Shown here: positions 49,811-58,816 of the stretch, piece after piece | Numbering within the stretch: the stretch's first letter is position 1 | Layout: each line of letters opens with the position of its first letter | Origin: GCA-003244245 sp050700355 | GTDB taxonomy: Bacteria > Actinomycetota > Actinomycetes > Mycobacteriales > Pseudonocardiaceae | Assembly: GCA_050700355.1 (NCBI GenBank) | Contig: JBOHHE010000422.1 | Span: 3,053-67,052 of the forward strand | Reading direction: 5' to 3' | Length of the DNA: 64,000 bases | The notes under the pieces: model-generated | Databases searched by the model: none | Told to the model about the DNA's origin: nothing | Seen by the model: the letters and a program-made list of their open reading frames with translations, nothing else | Translations under genes and position numbers: made by a program

Positions 49811-51675
49811 TGAGCGGCTCGAGCACGGCGCGTGCCGGGGTTCGCCGCGCTGGAGTCCGCCAAGCCACCCGAGCGTCTCGGCCCCGCCGCAGACCCCTCC
49901 TGTCGGAGACCGCAGGGCGCAGCCGGCTGCTGCTGGGTCGGGCGTTGCTCGTCCTGGCACTGCTGGCCGCCGGGCTCAAGCTGGTAGTGGTGCAGGGCCT
50001 GCAGGCCGAAGAACTCTCCGCGCAGGCCGCAAGTCAGCGCACCACGCCGCAGATGCTGGCCGCCGAGCGCGGCACGATCACCGATCGCAACGGCACCCCG
50101 CTGGCGTTCAGCGTGGAGGCGCGGGCGCTGTATGCCCAGCCCCAGCGGATCATCGAAGAGCAGCGCGCAGCCGGCGCGGATCCGGATGCGCACAAGCGTG
50201 CGATGGCCAGCCGGGTCGCTCAAGTGCTCGGCCCGCTGGTAGTCGAATCGGAGGTGCTCGCTCAGCTGAGCAGTGACCGCCCCACCGTGCTGCTGGCGCC
50301 GACGGTGGAGCCGGCTCAGGCCAGGGCGATCAGACAGGTTTTCCCAGAGATCAGTGCGGAGTACCGGGAGGTCCGGCAATACCCCGGTGGCGAGGTAGCC
50401 GCGAATGTGCTCGGGGTGGCGAACTGGCGCGCAGACGAGCGAAAGGTGCGCGGGCTGGTCGGGCTGGAGAACTACGCCGATACGCTGCTTGCCGGCACGG
50501 ACGGTCGCCGAGTGGTGGACACGGCGGAAGGCTCCGAGGCGATCATTCCAGGCAGCGAGCGAGCCGTCCGGCCTGCGGTACCCGGTTCGGACCTCGAACT
50601 CACGGTGGACTCCGATCTGCAGTACACCCTGCAGCGACTGCTCGGTGACTACGCGCGGCGCCATGGCGCCAAGGGTGGTACCGCGGTGGTGCTGGACGCC
50701 CAGACGGCTGAGGTGTACGCCATGGCCAACGCGGTCACCTTCGATCCGAACAACCTCACGGGAGCGAGCCCCGAGCAGCTGGCGAATCCCGCCGTCAGCG
50801 CCCCATTCGAACCAGGTTCGGTGAACAAGGTCGTGACCGCGGCCGCGGCCATCGAGTACGGCCTAGTCACCCCGGACACCGTGTTGCACGTTCCCGGCCA
50901 GCTCCGGATGGCCGACCGGATGATCGGAGACGCCTGGTCACACGGTGCGATCGAGCTGACCTTCACCGGGGTGCTGGCTCGTTCGTCCAACGTCGGCACG
51001 TTGCTCGTCGCGCAACGGGTCGGCGAGGACCGTTTTGTGGACATGCTGTCGCGGATGGGGTTGGGTCAGCGCACCGATGTGGGACTGCCGGGGGAGAGCG
51101 CGGGCCGCCTCCCACCCCGCGAGCAGTGGTCGGGCAGTACCTTTGCCAACCTCCCCATCGGCCAGGGTTTGTCGATGACCGTGCTGCAGATGGCGGGCAT
51201 GTACCAGGCGATCGCCAACGACGGGGTGCGCATCCCGCCGAGGATCGTCAACGCTGTGATCGCTCCGGACGGCACCCGAACCGTGACTCCCCAGCCCGAG
51301 GGGGTACCGGTGGTCAGCGCCCAGACCGCCCAGACCGTGCGGAACATGCTGCGCGCAGTGGTGCAGGACCAGCCGCAGCAGCGCGGGACCGGTCCACAGG
51401 CGGCGCTGGAGGGCTATCAAATCGCCGCAAAGACCGGTACCGCTCAGCAGGTCGACCCCGGCTGCGGGTGCTACAGCAACTCGAAATACTGGATCACTTT
51501 CGCGGGGATCCTGCCCGCCGACGCCCCGCGTTTCGTGGTCGGGATCATGCTCGATGACCCGGACACCGGAACCGCAGCGCCCCTGTTCCACGACATTGCC
51601 TCCTACGTGGCCCAGCGTTATCAGATCCCGCTCTCTCCCGTCCCCACCCCTCCCGCCACCTTGACCCTCCACTAA
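49810..51675 (+). CDS. ftsI: Septal peptidoglycan transpeptidase (PBP3/FtsI, PbpB)
   Basis: 621 aa class B penicillin-binding protein. Basic start, one membrane anchor (about 38-58), N-terminal dimerisation domain (ERGTITDRNGTPLAFS), then the transpeptidase domain with SxxK in PGSVNKVVTAAAAIE (about 335), SxN in RSSNVGTLLVAQR and KTG in AAKTGTAQQV (about 540). No PASTA domain. The end is Pro/Thr-rich. The stop lies inside an imperfect 19-20-bp tandem repeat (51663-51701). Confidence 0.95.
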   Translation: MSGSSTARAGVRRAGVRQATRASRPRRRPLLSETAGRSRLLLGRALLVLALLAAGLKLVVVQGLQAEELSAQAASQRTTPQMLAAERGTITDRNGTPLAFSVEARALYAQPQRIIEEQRAAGADPDAHKRAMASRVAQVLGPLVVESEVLAQLSSDRPTVLLAPTVEPAQARAIRQVFPEISAEYREVRQYPGGEVAANVLGVANWRADERKVRGLVGLENYADTLLAGTDGRRVVDTAEGSEAIIPGSERAVRPAVPGSDLELTVDSDLQYTLQRLLGDYARRHGAKGGTAVVLDAQTAEVYAMANAVTFDPNNLTGASPEQLANPAVSAPFEPGSVNKVVTAAAAIEYGLVTPDTVLHVPGQLRMADRMIGDAWSHGAIELTFTGVLARSSNVGTLLVAQRVGEDRFVDMLSRMGLGQRTDVGLPGESAGRLPPREQWSGSTFANLPIGQGLSMTVLQMAGMYQAIANDGVRIPPRIVNAVIAPDGTRTVTPQPEGVPVVSAQTAQTVRNMLRAVVQDQPQQRGTGPQAALEGYQIAAKTGTAQQVDPGCGCYSNSKYWITFAGILPADAPRFVVGIMLDDPDTGTAAPLFHDIASYVAQRYQIPLSPVPTPPATLTLH

Positions 51676-51823
51676 AACCAGCGACCCTCCGCTGAACCAG
51701 TGACCGGGTCCCCCATTCGGTGGGCTCAGTGCGCCGGTAGCCTTCGCCTTCGCGGCTGCCGGTAACCACGACAGTGGGCACAGCGCCGCAACCCGCAGCA
51801 GACCCGCTACTCGACCCCGGACC

Positions 51824-53368
51824 GTGACTGCTCCCGTGACTTCTTTGGCTCCTTCGAGGCCGCTGCGCCCCTCGCGCACTACGCCGATCTCATTGACCAG
51901 GCTCGCTGTGCTGGCGGAGGCGACCGCCTCGGGACAGCTGGACAGGGCGGTGGTCACCGGAATCGTGCTGCGAGCCCAGCAGGTGCTTCCCGGTGACCTG
52001 TTCGCGGCGCTGCCGAGTCTGACTGCGGGTCGCCCGCACGGTGCCGATTTCGCCCGCGCCGCGCTGGCGGCCGGTGCCGCCGCGGTGCTCACCGATCCGG
52101 CGGGTGCCTCCCGGCCGACTCTGCTCGATGCTTCGGTGCCGGTGCTGGTACATCCCGATCCTCGATCGGTACTCGGTGTGTTGTCCGCCCACCTCTATGG
52201 TGACCCGTCCACCCGGTTAGCTGTGCTCGGGATCACCGGCACAGCCGGCAAGACCACCACGACCTATCTGCTGGAGGCGGGACTCCGGGCGGCCGGAGCA
52301 AGCACCGGCCTGCTGGGCACCGTGCAGCTGCGGATCGCTGAGGAGCATCTGGCCAGTACGGGCACCACTCCGGAGGCACCGGATCTGCAGGCGTTGCTGG
52401 CGTTGATGGTCGAGCGCGGAGTAACCCACCTGCCGATGGAGGTCTCCAGCCACGCCCTGGCGCTGGGCCGGGTGGCGGGAACGACCTTCACCGTCGGGGC
52501 GTTCACCAATCTGTCTCAGGACCACCTGGATTTCCACGCCGACATCGAGGACTACTTCGCGGCCAAGGCCTCGCTGTTCGACCGGCGGTCCGGTGTCGAT
52601 GTGGTCTGCATCGATGACGCCTGGGGTCGTCGGCTGGTCACCGCTGACACCACGACGGTGTCCTTACACGGCGCGGCGACCTGGCATGCAGCTGATGTCG
52701 TGGCCGGGCGCAGCGGCCCGCAGACGTTCCGCGCGATGGGCCCGAACGGATTCGATCAGCACATGGGAGTGCGGTTGCCGGGTGCGTTCAACGTCACCAA
52801 CGCCCTCCTGGCGCTCGCTGTCGCGCACGCCGCGGGCGCGGATCCCCATCTCGTGCTTCGCGGCATCGCCACCGCCGAGGTGCCCGGCCGGATGCAGCGA
52901 GTGGATCGCGGCCAGAGCTTCCTCGCCATCGTGGACTACGCGCACAAGCCGGCCGCGGTGGCCGCCCTGCTCGATGCGGTGCGCGCGCAGGTAACGGGCC
53001 GGGTACTGGTGGTGCTGGGCTGTGGTGGGGATCGGGACGTCGGCAAGCGTCCACTGATGGGGGCCGAAGCGGCCCGCCGCGCCGATGTACTCGTCGTCAC
53101 CGATGACAATCCCCGTACCGAGGATCCCGCTGCCATTCGGGCCGCCATGCTCACCGGCGCCCGAGTCGGTCCCGCTGAGGTGGTGGAGATCGCCGACCGG
53201 GCGGCCGCCATCGGCTATGCGGTCGCCAACGCGCGTGCTGACGATGCCGTCGTGGTCGCAGGCAAGGGCCACGAGACCGGGCAGGAGGTGCACGGTGTCA
53301 AGCGTCCCTTCGCGGACGTGGACGTGCTCGCCGACCTGCTTGACAGGATGTCCGGAGTGGGCGAGTGA
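51824..53368 (+). CDS. murE: UDP-MurNAc-tripeptide ligase (meso-DAP adding)
   Basis: 514 aa Mur ligase. ATP loop GITGTAGKTTTTYLLE (about 133-148), TTPEAPDLQ, SSHALALGRV, LSQDHLDFHADIEDYFAAKASLF with the carbamylated lysine, and DNPRTEDPAAIRAAM, whose DNPR indicates meso-diaminopimelate rather than lysine as the added residue. This agrees with dapA and dapB in the window. GTG start. The stop codon overlaps the ATG of the murF remnant as TGATG. Confidence 0.95.
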   Translation: MTAPVTSLAPSRPLRPSRTTPISLTRLAVLAEATASGQLDRAVVTGIVLRAQQVLPGDLFAALPSLTAGRPHGADFARAALAAGAAAVLTDPAGASRPTLLDASVPVLVHPDPRSVLGVLSAHLYGDPSTRLAVLGITGTAGKTTTTYLLEAGLRAAGASTGLLGTVQLRIAEEHLASTGTTPEAPDLQALLALMVERGVTHLPMEVSSHALALGRVAGTTFTVGAFTNLSQDHLDFHADIEDYFAAKASLFDRRSGVDVVCIDDAWGRRLVTADTTTVSLHGAATWHAADVVAGRSGPQTFRAMGPNGFDQHMGVRLPGAFNVTNALLALAVAHAAGADPHLVLRGIATAEVPGRMQRVDRGQSFLAIVDYAHKPAAVAALLDAVRAQVTGRVLVVLGCGGDRDVGKRPLMGAEAARRADVLVVTDDNPRTEDPAAIRAAMLTGARVGPAEVVEIADRAAAIGYAVANARADDAVVVAGKGHETGQEVHGVKRPFADVDVLADLLDRMSGVGE

Positions 53369-53418
53369 TGCCCATGACCCTGGCTGAGGCCGCCGCGAAG
53401 GACCGGGGTCGCCGGTGA
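53368..53418 (+). pseudogene. murF: murF remnant (16 codons)
   Basis: Between murE and mraY, where murF always lies, only ATG-CCC-ATG-ACC-CTG-GCT-GAG-GCC-GCC-GCG-AAG-GAC to a TGA remains: MPMTLAEAAAKDRGRR. MTLAEAA matches the first residues of many MurF proteins, which start near M-LTLAEIA. The frame overlaps murE by TGATG and mraY by GTGA, the coupling expected of an intact murF. The middle of about 470 codons is absent. MurF adds D-Ala-D-Ala and is essential, so a copy must exist elsewhere if the sequence is right. Confidence 0.7.
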
Positions 53419-54485
53419 TCAGCATCCTGGTCGCAGCCGGGGTCGCCCTCTTGGCCTCCATCCTGTTCACCCCCTACTTGATCCGGGTGTTCTCCCGACA
53501 GGGTTTCGGGCAGGAGATCAGACAGGACGGTCCGCAGAGCCACCAGAGTAAGCGAGGCACTCCCACCATGGGAGGAGTCGCCATCCTGCTGGCGCTGTGG
53601 AGCGGTTATCTGGTCGCCCACTTCACGGTCACTCGCACCGGCATGACCGCCTCGGCTCTCGTGGTGCTGCTGCTCACCACGGTGCTCGCGGTAGTGGGCT
53701 TCCTCGATGACCTCATCAAGATCCGCAGGCAGCGCAACCTGGGCCTGAACAAGACCTCCAAGCTGGTCGGCCAGCTGGTTGCCGCAGTGCTCTTTGCGAT
53801 TCTGGCGATGCAGTTCCGAGATTCCGACGGTATTGCTCCGGCTTCGACGCACCTGTCGTTCGTGCGCGACATCGCCGTGCTGTCGTTCGGGGTGGTCGGG
53901 TTTGTGATCTTCAGCTATCTGCTGGTATCAGCCTGGTCCAATGCCGTGAACCTCACCGACGGGCTGGACGGACTGGCGGCGGGATCTGCGGCGATGGTCC
54001 TGGCGACCTATGTGATCGTCTCGTTCTGGCAGCACACCCAGGATTGCGCCGTCGAGGCGCTTCCCGGCTGTTACACGGTGCGTGACCCGCTGGATGTGGC
54101 CGTGCTGGCCGCTGCCGCAGTCGGGGGGTGTATCGGATTCCTGTGGTGGAACGCCGCCCCGGCCAAGATCTTCATGGGTGACACCGGGTCGCTGGCCCTC
54201 GGTGGGCTGCTCGCCGGACTGGCGGTGGTCACCCGCACCGAGCTATTGCTGGTCGTCATCGGTGGATTGTTCGTGGTCGAGGCGCTGTCAGTGGTATTGC
54301 AGGTGGCGGTGTTCCGCACCGCCCGGCGACGGCTGTTCCGGATGGCGCCGTTCCATCACCATTTCGAGCTGGCCGGATGGGCCGAGACCACCGTCATCAT
54401 CAGGTTCTGGCTGCTTGCGGCCATCTGTTGCGCGCTGGGCGTCGGAGTGTTCTACAGCGAGTGGCTGAACGCGGCCGGGGGGTGA
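53415..54485 (+). CDS. mraY: Phospho-MurNAc-pentapeptide transferase
   Basis: 356 aa, ten membrane helices. Moves phospho-MurNAc-pentapeptide to undecaprenyl phosphate, forming lipid I. Signatures: GQEIRQDGPQSHQSKRGTPTMGG (about 33-55), VGFLDDLIKIRR with the DD pair, NAVNLTDGLDGLAAGSA, KIFMGDTGSLALGG and FHHHFELAGWAE. GTG start overlaps the murF remnant stop. Confidence 0.96.
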   Translation: MISILVAAGVALLASILFTPYLIRVFSRQGFGQEIRQDGPQSHQSKRGTPTMGGVAILLALWSGYLVAHFTVTRTGMTASALVVLLLTTVLAVVGFLDDLIKIRRQRNLGLNKTSKLVGQLVAAVLFAILAMQFRDSDGIAPASTHLSFVRDIAVLSFGVVGFVIFSYLLVSAWSNAVNLTDGLDGLAAGSAAMVLATYVIVSFWQHTQDCAVEALPGCYTVRDPLDVAVLAAAAVGGCIGFLWWNAAPAKIFMGDTGSLALGGLLAGLAVVTRTELLLVVIGGLFVVEALSVVLQVAVFRTARRRLFRMAPFHHHFELAGWAETTVIIRFWLLAAICCALGVGVFYSEWLNAAGG

Positions 54486-54489
54486 GACG

Positions 54490-55929
54490 GTGGGCGCGGC
54501 GAACTTCCCGGATTCGTCGATCAGTGGCGTAGCCGACTTGGCAGGTGCTCGAGTGCTGGTCGCCGGGGCCCGGGTCACCGGGTCTTCGGCGGCCCGGGTG
54601 CTGGGCGAGTTGGGCGCGGCGGTCACCGTCACCGACTCCTCCTCGGCCCAGCTGGCGAAGCTGGCCGGTACAGGAGTGCAGCTGTCCGTCGGACTGAGTG
54701 CGCCACCTCCGGGCACCGACCTGGTGGTGGCCAGTCCCGGATTCCGGCCGGACTCGGCCCTGTTGGTGGCCGCGCAGCAGGCAGGTGTGTCGGTGATCGG
54801 GGACGCCGCGCTGGCCCGTTGGGTCGATCGTGCTCAGTCGAGGGGTTCCGGCCGAGCCGGTGCCGAGTGGTTAGTGGTCACCGGCACCAACGGCAAGACG
54901 ACCACCGTGGGCATGCTCGAATCGATCCTGCGCGCCGCCGGGCTGGATGCGGTGGCCTGCGGCAACATCGGTCTGCCGGTGCTGGACGCGGTGCGGCAGG
55001 GGCATCGAGTGCTCGCTGTGGAGCTCTCGTCGTTCCAGTTGCACTGGTCGCCTGAGCTGGATCCGCGGGCTGCGGTGGTGCTCAACCTGTCCGCCGATCA
55101 CCTGGACTGGCACGGTTCGATCGCCGGCTACGCCGCGGCCAAGGGCAGCGTGTACGCGGATCGGACCTCGGCGGTGTTCAACCTCGATGACGAGTGGTCG
55201 ACCCGGCTGGCCGTCGGCAAGGCCGGGACCGGGTTCACGACCGGCGCGCCGAGGGGAGGTGAGCTGGGGGTGGTGGACGGGCGGTTGGTGGACCGGGCCT
55301 TCGCTGGTGACGGAAATACCACCGTGCTGGCCGGCCTCATCGACGTCCGACCCGGCGGAACACACAATGTGGCGAACGCGCTGGCCGCTGCCGCACTCGC
55401 CCGCACGGTCGGGGTCTCGGCGCATGCGGTGGCCGAGGGCTTGCGCACTTTCATCCCCGGCGGGCATCGCGGCGTCGTGGTGAGTGAGCGCGCTGGAGTG
55501 CGCTACATCGATGATTCGAAGGCCACTAATCCGCACGCTGCGCGGGCAGCTCTGCTGGCTCATGATCGGGTGGTGTGGGTCGCCGGAGGGCTGCTCAAGG
55601 GCGCGGAGGTAGACGAACTCGTCGCCGACGTGCGGGAGCGGCTGGTCGGTGCGGTGCTCCTCGGGGTGGATCGGGCCATCATCGCCACCGCGTTGGCGCG
55701 ACACGCGCCGCAGGTCCCGGTCCAAGTGGTGGATTCAGGAGACGATGGCGCGATGACCGAGGTGGTGGCGGCTGCGGCCGGTCTGGCCCGGCCGGGTGAT
55801 GTTGTGCTGCTCGCCCCGGCTGCGGCGTCGATGGACATGTTCGCCGACTACGCTCAGCGCGGCCGGGCCTTCGCGGCCGCGGCGTCCGCGCTGGATCCCC
55901 GGCGGCGGGACAGCGAGGTGGGCCGGTGA
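54490..55929 (+). CDS. murD: UDP-MurNAc-L-alanine:D-glutamate ligase
   Basis: 479 aa. Adds D-Glu. N-terminal Rossmann ARVLVAGARVTGSSAARVLGELGA, ATP loop VTGTNGKTTTVGML (about 132-145), VELSSFQLHWSPELDP, LNLSADHLDWHGSIAGYAAAKGSVY, DSKATNPHAARAAL. GTG start 4 bp after mraY; the stop overlaps the ftsW start. Confidence 0.95.
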   Translation: MGAANFPDSSISGVADLAGARVLVAGARVTGSSAARVLGELGAAVTVTDSSSAQLAKLAGTGVQLSVGLSAPPPGTDLVVASPGFRPDSALLVAAQQAGVSVIGDAALARWVDRAQSRGSGRAGAEWLVVTGTNGKTTTVGMLESILRAAGLDAVACGNIGLPVLDAVRQGHRVLAVELSSFQLHWSPELDPRAAVVLNLSADHLDWHGSIAGYAAAKGSVYADRTSAVFNLDDEWSTRLAVGKAGTGFTTGAPRGGELGVVDGRLVDRAFAGDGNTTVLAGLIDVRPGGTHNVANALAAAALARTVGVSAHAVAEGLRTFIPGGHRGVVVSERAGVRYIDDSKATNPHAARAALLAHDRVVWVAGGLLKGAEVDELVADVRERLVGAVLLGVDRAIIATALARHAPQVPVQVVDSGDDGAMTEVVAAAAGLARPGDVVLLAPAAASMDMFADYAQRGRAFAAAASALDPRRRDSEVGR

Positions 55930-57362
55930 GGGCTCGCGCCCCCGCGTGGCAGGGGATAGCAGGACGGAAGGGAAGTTCGACAGCCGGTCGACTGGCCGCG
56001 GGCCGGCACCGGCTTACCACCTGGCTGGCCCGGCCGCTCACCTCACTGCACCTGATCCTGGCCATCTTCGGCCTGCTGACGCTGTTCGGACTGGTGATGG
56101 TGCTCTCGGCGTCCAGCGTGGAGTCCTACACCCAGGACGGCTCGTCCTACGCGGTGTTCGTCCGGCAGCTGTTGTACTGCTCTTTCGGGCTGGTGCTGTT
56201 CTGGGCGGCGTTGCGGGCGCCGGTGCGGCTGCTACGCACTTCCAGCGCGGTATTTCTGCTGGTTTGCGTGCTGTTGCTGGTCATGGTGCTCACTCCACTG
56301 GGGACCGAGACCGGTGGTTCCCAGAGTTGGTTACGGCTGGGGCCGCTGTCGCTGCAACCATCCGAGCTCACCAAGCTCGCACTGGCGTTGTGGGGGGCAC
56401 ATGTTTTGATCATCAAGCGGCCGCTGCGGCATCAGTGGCGGCATATGCTGACCCCGCTGGTGCCGGTCGCAGTGGTGATCTTCGCGCTGGTGATGTTGCA
56501 GCCTGATCTCGGTACCACCATCACCCTGGCGCTGATCCTGCTCGCCCTGCTGTGGTTCGGCGGTGTGCCTCGTGAGCTGTTCGGCGTGGTCGCGCTCACC
56601 GCGGTCACCGGGGCGATCGTGCTGGCGGGGATCGCCGGTTATCGCTCGGCCAGGGTGGAGTCCTTCCTGCACCCGGGCGCCGATCCGCAGGGGGCGGCCT
56701 ATCAGGCTCGTCAGGCGATGTACTCGCTGGCTGAGGGCGGCTGGTGGGGGGTGGGTCTGGGACAGGGCAGCGCGAAGTGGGACTACCTGCCCAATGCGCA
56801 CAACGACTTCATCTTCGCGATCATCGGAGAGGAACTCGGTTTCCTTGGCTGCCTCGTCGTGTTGTTGCTGTTCGGCACCCTGGCCCAGGCAGGGCTGCGG
56901 ATCGCGGCCCGCAATACCGACCCCTGGATCAAGCTGACTGCCGCCACCCTGACCACCTGGCTGGTCGGTCAGGCTGCGGTCAACATTGGGTACGTGGTGG
57001 GCCTGCTGCCGGTCACCGGGCTTCCGCTGCCGTTGATCTCCTCCGGGGGCACCTCGGTGGTGCTGGCCATGGTGGCCTTCGGACTACTGGCCAATTTCGC
57101 CCGGCACGAGCCGGAGGCGGTATCCGCGCTGCGCTCGGAGAGCTCTCACCGAGGGCGGAAGGGAATCGTTTCTCGACTGCTGCGGTTGCGTCCTCCGGTG
57201 CCGTACGCGGCCGGGCATCGGTCCGCCGGGTCCCGTCCTGCTGCACCTCATCCGCCCGGCTCCCAGCTGTCGGCGCCCCGGTCACCACGCCGGGCCACGC
57301 ATTCGGTCCGTACCGGGAGCAGGCCGATCGCGTCTCCTCGTGGCCGGGAAGGCCGTCGATGA
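55926..57362 (+). CDS. ftsW: Peptidoglycan glycosyltransferase FtsW
   Basis: 478 aa SEDS polymerase of the divisome with about ten helices. SEDS landmarks: VMVLSASSVESYTQDGSSYAVFVRQL, RLGPLSLQPSELTKLAL, LVMLQPDLGTTI, WGVGLGQGSAKWDYLPNAHNDFIFAIIGEELGF (about 276-308) and LPVTGLPLPLISSGGTS. The cytoplasmic tail (about 400-478) is Arg/Ser/Pro-rich. Its stop overlaps murC as ATGA; murG, normally between them, is not present. Confidence 0.95.
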   Translation: MRARAPAWQGIAGRKGSSTAGRLAAGRHRLTTWLARPLTSLHLILAIFGLLTLFGLVMVLSASSVESYTQDGSSYAVFVRQLLYCSFGLVLFWAALRAPVRLLRTSSAVFLLVCVLLLVMVLTPLGTETGGSQSWLRLGPLSLQPSELTKLALALWGAHVLIIKRPLRHQWRHMLTPLVPVAVVIFALVMLQPDLGTTITLALILLALLWFGGVPRELFGVVALTAVTGAIVLAGIAGYRSARVESFLHPGADPQGAAYQARQAMYSLAEGGWWGVGLGQGSAKWDYLPNAHNDFIFAIIGEELGFLGCLVVLLLFGTLAQAGLRIAARNTDPWIKLTAATLTTWLVGQAAVNIGYVVGLLPVTGLPLPLISSGGTSVVLAMVAFGLLANFARHEPEAVSALRSESSHRGRKGIVSRLLRLRPPVPYAAGHRSAGSRPAAPHPPGSQLSAPRSPRRATHSVRTGSRPIASPRGREGRR

Positions 57363-58816
57363 CTTCGATACCGCCGCTGCCGGTGCAGCTCACCCGCCCG
57401 CATCTGATCGGGATCGGAGGTGCCGGAATGAGCGGGGTGGCCAGGATCGTACTTGCTCGCGGCGGCGCGGTCTCCGGTTCGGACGCTAAGGACTCCCGGG
57501 CACTGATCGCGCTGCGCGCGCTGGGCGCCAAGGTCGCCGTAGGGCATGCGGCGGGTAATCTCGACCAGCTCGACGCCGACCCTACCGTGATCATCAGCAC
57601 CAAGGCGGTGCACCAGACCGACTCACACAATCCCGAGCTCGTGGAGGGTGCCCGGCGGGGCATCCCGGTGATCCACCGCTCTACCGCTTTGGCCGCGTTG
57701 ATGGCCGGCTACCAAGTCGCCTGCGTGACCGGTACCGCCGGAAAGACGTCCACGACCTCGATGCTCACCGTCGCATTGCAGCACTGTGGCGCGGACCCGT
57801 CGTTTCTCATCGGCGGTGACCTCAATGTCTCCGGGGCCGGCGCCCACCACGGCAGCGGCGATGTCTTCGTCGCTGAGGCTGACGAGAGCGATGGTTCCTT
57901 CCTGGCCTACTCACCCGACCTGGCCGTGATCACTAACGTGGAGGCTGACCACCTGGACCACCACGGCACTGTCGAGGCGTATATCGCGACGTTCGACGCG
58001 TTCGTCGCCCGCCTGCGTCCCGACGGTGTGCTGATCGTCAATGCCGACGACCCGGGATCGGCGGCACTGGGTGCCCGCGCGGCCGCTGGGGGAATGCGGG
58101 TGCGCCGTTATGGCAGGGCTGCCACCGCGGTCGGGGACGTCCATCGGGGGGAATACATCCCAGCGGGCGGGCGGGGTGTCGTCACCGCAGCGCTGATCGG
58201 CCCGCACGGGGCAACCCAGCAGGTGGGGCTCGAGATCGCGGTACCCGGTGAGCACATGGCAGACAATGCTCTGGCCGCGTTGCTGGCCGGTCTGGAGCTG
58301 GGCGCGCCGCTGGCCGGCCTGCTCGCCGGACTCGCCGGGTTCAGCGGGGTCCGGCGTCGGTTCGAGTTCAAGGGGCGGGCGGGTGGCGCCCGCGTCTATG
58401 ACGACTATGCCCACCACCCGACGAAGGTCGCGGCCGCTCTGCGCGGAGCCCGGCAGGTGGTGGGGGAGGGGCGACTGCTGGTGGCGTTCCAGCCGCACCT
58501 CTATTCCCGCACCCAGCTCTTCGCCGCGGAGTTCGGAACCTCATTGGCGTTGGCTGACGTGGTGGTGGTGCTGGACGTCTATGGGGCACGAGAGGACCCG
58601 ATCCCCGGTGTCACCGGAGCGCTCATCGTCGAGGCGGTACGGCTGCCCGCCGGGTGCGTGTATTACGAGCCCTCCTGGGAGAAGGTTCCGGCGCGGCTGG
58701 CCGATCTGGTCCGCCCCGGTGACGTCGTGATCACCATGGGAGCCGGGGATGTGACGGTGCTCGGTCCTGAGCTGATCGCCGAACTGGAGCGCCGCGCCAT
58801 CACCGGGGCGCTGTGA
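57359..58816 (+). CDS. murC: UDP-MurNAc:L-alanine ligase
   Basis: 485 aa. First Mur ligase. PHLIGIGGAGMSGVARIVLARG (about 15-36), ATP loop VTGTAGKTSTTSMLT (about 122-136), EADESDGSFLAYSPDLAVITNVEADHLDHHG, YDDYAHHPTKVAAALRGAR, FQPHLYSRTQLFAAEF. I place the start at ATG 57359, which overlaps the ftsW stop and fits the family N-terminus; much longer in-frame extensions are antisense-like and unlikely. Confidence 0.94.
   Translation: MTSIPPLPVQLTRPHLIGIGGAGMSGVARIVLARGGAVSGSDAKDSRALIALRALGAKVAVGHAAGNLDQLDADPTVIISTKAVHQTDSHNPELVEGARRGIPVIHRSTALAALMAGYQVACVTGTAGKTSTTSMLTVALQHCGADPSFLIGGDLNVSGAGAHHGSGDVFVAEADESDGSFLAYSPDLAVITNVEADHLDHHGTVEAYIATFDAFVARLRPDGVLIVNADDPGSAALGARAAAGGMRVRRYGRAATAVGDVHRGEYIPAGGRGVVTAALIGPHGATQQVGLEIAVPGEHMADNALAALLAGLELGAPLAGLLAGLAGFSGVRRRFEFKGRAGGARVYDDYAHHPTKVAAALRGARQVVGEGRLLVAFQPHLYSRTQLFAAEFGTSLALADVVVVLDVYGAREDPIPGVTGALIVEAVRLPAGCVYYEPSWEKVPARLADLVRPGDVVITMGAGDVTVLGPELIAELERRAITGAL

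Noticed and set aside
57100..57362. MurG fused to or hidden in the FtsW C-terminal tail
   Set aside because: The tail and its other two frames lack glycosyltransferase motifs such as GGTGGH; they are Arg/Ser/Pro-rich only.
56744..58816. 690-codon reading of murC including a 200-residue N-terminal extension
   Set aside because: The extension is the off-frame reading of ftsW; homology starts at the ATG at 57359, which also gives the ATGA overlap.
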